From the NCBI RefSeq assembly GCF_041956535.1, contig NW_027192214.1, positions 468,480 through 502,777 of the forward strand: a DNA stretch of 34,298 nucleotides. Direction: 5' to 3'. Source of the stretch: Calcarisporiella thermophila CBS 279.70. Lineage: Eukaryota; Calcarisporiellomycota. Under the pieces are notes generated by a model. The model saw only the letters and a list, made by a program, of their open reading frames with translations. It was not told where the DNA came from and made no database searches. The position numbers and the translations under genes were made by a program. Numbering within the stretch: position 1 is the first letter of the stretch; each line of letters begins with the position of its first letter. Positions 31,239 to 34,298 of the stretch are shown piece by piece.

Positions 31239-32596
31239 CTTGCTACCCTGGTTATGTATGGTCTTTACAAAATTCTAGGGTTTTTAAATCAGAGCCTTAG
31301 GAAAACTTGCTTTTGCAAATATTTGGTTGACATATTTGTTACCTTAATTCTTAAGAATTCTTTTAATACTTAGTATATCCTCCCTTAGCTTTATAAACTG
31401 CACGGATCCTCCTCGGCATACTTTTGTAGAGCTTGTCGATATATGACTGATCCATGTGCTCCCATGTGTATTCAGTTCGATTCCATAGCTCTTCCCTATT
31501 TCTTGGTCTTGTCGGATATGCTTGAAGTTTTCTCTTAAAGATACTCCACATATTCTCTATTGGATTTAAATCTGGTGACTGAGCAGGCCATTCCAAAACT
31601 TTTATTCCATGTTTTCGCAACCAAGCTTGGGTTGACCTTGCGGTGTGAGGAGGAGCGTTATCATGTTGAAAGATGATCTCTTCTTTGTTGAGACCATACC
31701 AATCGAGAGTTCCAAGGAAATCTTATGCCAAAATAATGCGGTACAACTTAGCATTCACTCCACCATCGATACGACAAAGATGCCCAACTCCTTGCGAAGT
31801 TATGCAGCTCCACACGGTGATGGGGTCTTTTCCATACTTCATCGTTGGAATGATATTACATTCACGCAGAGGCCGTCCCTCTTTTACATAGGTGTAATGC
31901 TTTCCAGTAGTCTGTATTAAAGGAATGACAGTCTCATCGGAGAAGATTATCTTTCGAAATTTTTCAGAATTCCATCTTGTAAGTTGTTATACAAATTTGT
32001 AACGGGCCAAAAAATGTCGTGGCATCAACAGCGGCTTCCTAGGGACCGATCGAGGCTTTACTTTGGATCGTTTAAGCGCTCTCTTTATGGTTTTGGTAGA
32101 TGTATCCTTATTAAGCTCTTCCTTGACAATTTGCTGCACGTCAACTAGCTTAGAACATTTTCCTATCGATACTTGCTTGTCTATGAATCTCTCTTCTGAC
32201 TCGGTTAGAATACGTGGGCGACCAGCTTTCGGAGTAATAGGAGGGTATTGAGGCGTGCTCCACCTTTTTATAATTTTTCTGGCAGTTTCATGGCTAATAC
32301 TCAAACGAGCTCCAATCTTGCGTGTGGAGTCCCCTTGCCTTGAAAGTCCAAGGACTCGTTCACAAATCTTCTTAGGGATTGGCCTCATAGCTTTGTGTTA
32401 TAGTTAGAAAATAAAAGTAGCCCAAATGCCATTAAAAAATATCTAGACGGAACGTCGGATTGAATATAAAAAAAATTTGTAACTTTTGGGGTACAACAAA
32501 TTTTAAGGAAGAAACAAAATTCCCATTAAATCCCGAGAGCACTTTGGAAATACCCCAGAATTTTACTAAATGCATATATAACCAGGGTAGCGAGTG
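31237..32596 (-). mobile_element. Tc1/mariner-type transposon, copy 2 (defective)
   Basis: A second copy of the element, same orientation, ends recognisable by CACTTGCTACCC on the left and GGGTAGCGAGTG on the right. It abuts repeat R3 on the left. Its transposase frame is broken by two stops, so it could move only if another copy supplied enzyme. Confidence 0.85.
31363..32388 (-). pseudogene. Tc1-type transposase pseudogene (two nonsense mutations)
   Basis: Aligned without gaps to the intact copy. In-frame TAA stops occur at 31989-31987 (codon 134 position, shortly after RHFLARYKF) and 31725-31723 (codon 222 position, replacing Glu before DF). The helix-turn-helix part and the QSPDLNPIENMW end remain readable. 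A few other amino-acid changes are present. No frameshift is seen, so decay is recent. Confidence 0.9.
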
Positions 32597-32754
32597 AATA
32601 GATAAAAAGTAAATCTTCACAACTATTTTAGGATTGAGACGCTTATATATTGCTTCATTCTTTCAGTAGATAATCGCAAATGATTAAAGATTTTTATAAC
32701 ATGTTGGCAATTTTGTCCAGCTTTGTACCCAAGTACGAATAGAATTACCCAAAA

Positions 32755-34298
32755 TTAAACTCTGAGGTTTTGTTGTTTAGCTAATTCGCCATAGGTTCCG
32801 GCTTGCGCTATCAACTCAGCATGTCGTCTAATATGATTGAAAATATTCAATCCAAATTCGAATAGTAAAATAATATGGAAATCCTACCCTTTCTCTACAA
32901 TCTCTCCATCCTTCATAACAACTGTTATATTTAAATTAGTATCTCTTGTTCTATAAACTATTATAAATATAAATACTCACTAATGACGTCAGAATCTTGA
33001 ATGGTAGAGAGTCTGTGCGCTATAACAATAGTTGTACGCCCAACCATAGCCCTATCCAATGCATCCTGCACTAACTTTTCGGATTCCGTATCCAACGCGC
33101 TTGTCGCCTCATCTAGTAAGAGAATTTCAGGATTTCTCAGCAAAGCCCTAGCAATTGCAATTCTTTGCTTTTGTCCTCCAGAGAGCTGTGACCCTTTATT
33201 GCCAACTCGTGTATGGTAGCCGTTCGGAAGGGCAGATATGAAATGATGTATATTTGCTTTTTTGGCAACCTCCTCAATTTCTTCTTGCGTGACTTCATGA
33301 CAATTTTTGTGTCCGAACGCAATATTTTCCCGCACTGTCAAATCAAAAAGCACCGGTTCCTGGCCTACAAACCCAATTCTTTGTCGCATCGCATCTAACT
33401 GCCATTCTTTTACATCTATTCCCTCGATGAAAGTTGCACCTGCACTACAATCGTACCATCTTAGCAATAAAGATATCACTGTTGATTTGCCACATCCGCT
33501 TGGCCCTACCAATGCAACCTTTTGATTCTGTCGAATATTCATGTTTAAATTATCGTAAATTTTTATATCTGGCCTCATCGGATATGCAAAAACCACATTG
33601 CGCAATTCAGCAGCTCCCTTAGAGATTCCTTCCTTTTTCCCTCCTCCTTCTGGATTCATTGTAGTTATCTTATCCAATAACTCAAATAAACTTAGTGCAG
33701 CTAATTTGGCTTTTATAAACCTTGGCATATGTGCTGAGAGCCGAGTCATTCCCATTGAGCACATCACGACTGTAAACAGAACGACGGACACATTATCAGA
33801 TGTCATTTCACTAGATTGTATGAAGCGTGCCCCAAGATAAAATCCAAGAGCATAGATGAAATAATGAAAACCTTGTGAGAAGCCATAACCTATAGAAGCA
33901 ACATAGGCCTTTGTTAAGGCAGCTTGATGAGGTTTACGGCAACAATCTAAATAATTAATAACATGTCGTAAAATTATGTAAAATAGGTCCATAAATTTTA
34001 GTAAAGATTATTTCAATATACCTGTATACTGCTTTTCGAATACATCTTCAACTCCTAGGGACGCGACAGTCCGAATTTCACGAATGGCTTCTCCAACAAT
34101 ATCCCCAGCTTGTCTATATTCTTTATCTACTTTACCCGAAAACCTACGTATTATAGATTGTAATTAACATTCTATTGGCATCAACTTATCAAAATATTTA
34201 TACCCCTCTAATGACTTCACTTGGAATATTAAAGCAAATATAAAAAGTGGAATTGTCGGCAACATTATCAAGGACATTTTCCATCCATTGCAGAATAT
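32755..34298 (-). CDS. ABCB/MDR-type ABC transporter, C-terminal half (5' end outside the window)
   Basis: Five exons are in view: 34298-34204, 34143-34022, 33946-32981, 32921-32888 and 32827-32755; the introns are 59-74 nt and all phases agree. The protein covers the last transmembrane helices (WKMSLIMLPTIPLFIFALIF, FHYFIYALGFYLGARF) and a complete nucleotide-binding domain. Motifs seen: Walker A GPSGCGKST, Q-loop GFVGQEPVLFD, signature LSGGQKQRIAIARA, Walker B ILLLDEATSALD and H-loop IAHRLST. It ends KGRHAELIAQAGTYGELAKQ and a short tail. Together with the AGDIVGEAIREIRTVASLG block, this matches the second half of a full-size P-glycoprotein-like exporter (drugs, lipids or pheromone). Substrate unknown. 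Codons are AT-rich compared with the TF genes. Confidence 0.9.

Larger units (their letters stand above)
31237..32727 (+). repeat. Direct 1.49 kb duplication, unit B
   Basis: Counterpart of 29457-30942. The shared part ends 28 nt downstream of the ABC transporter stop codon (on the transporter's strand). Confidence 0.85.

Overview
The window is nuclear DNA from a fungus. The genes are split by short spliceosomal introns (about 40-190 nt) with GT...AG ends and often a CTAAC/CTGAC-like branch sequence. It carries fungus-typical Zn2Cys6 transcription factors, a fungal-type DAHP synthase, a PDH/BCKDH-type mitochondrial kinase, a CCT chaperonin subunit and Tc1-type transposons. The intron density argues against a budding yeast; I cannot assign a lineage further.

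Layout. 0.8-2.3 kb: five-exon DAHP synthase with a perfect Gcn4-type site upstream. 2.9-3.4 kb: small cupin. 3.7-5.7 kb (minus): single-pass membrane protein with an 8-cysteine outer module. 6.8-21.7 kb: an array of four diverged paralogues of one Zn2Cys6 regulator family (TF1 +, TF2 -, TF3 +, TF4 +), with a PDK/BCKDK-type kinase gene (minus) between TF2 and TF3. 22.0-23.0 kb (minus): peptidyl-tRNA hydrolase. 25.0 kb: small coiled-coil ORF. 26.2-28.3 kb (minus): CCT6, whose start codon is assembled by splicing. 28.8-29.2 kb (minus): two-exon Mim2-like protein. 29.4-32.7 kb: AT-rich transposon zone with one intact and one dead Tc1-like (D34E) copy inside a 1.49 kb duplicated block, around a 20-N assembly gap. 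32.8 kb to the end (minus): 3' half of an ABCB/MDR-type transporter, cut by the window edge.

How they relate. The four TF genes share the zinc-knuckle spacing, a phase-0 intron between the second and third zinc cysteines, a coiled-coil linker and a long helical C-terminal region, so they are local duplicates. TF3 has lost the second intron kept by the other three. The other genes are ordinary housekeeping functions (aromatic amino acids, translation quality control, protein folding, mitochondrial import, PDH control) with no shared pathway. I see no CRISPR array, rRNA or convincing tRNA. All exon boundaries were inferred by eye from homology, reading frame and splice signals; none has transcript support.
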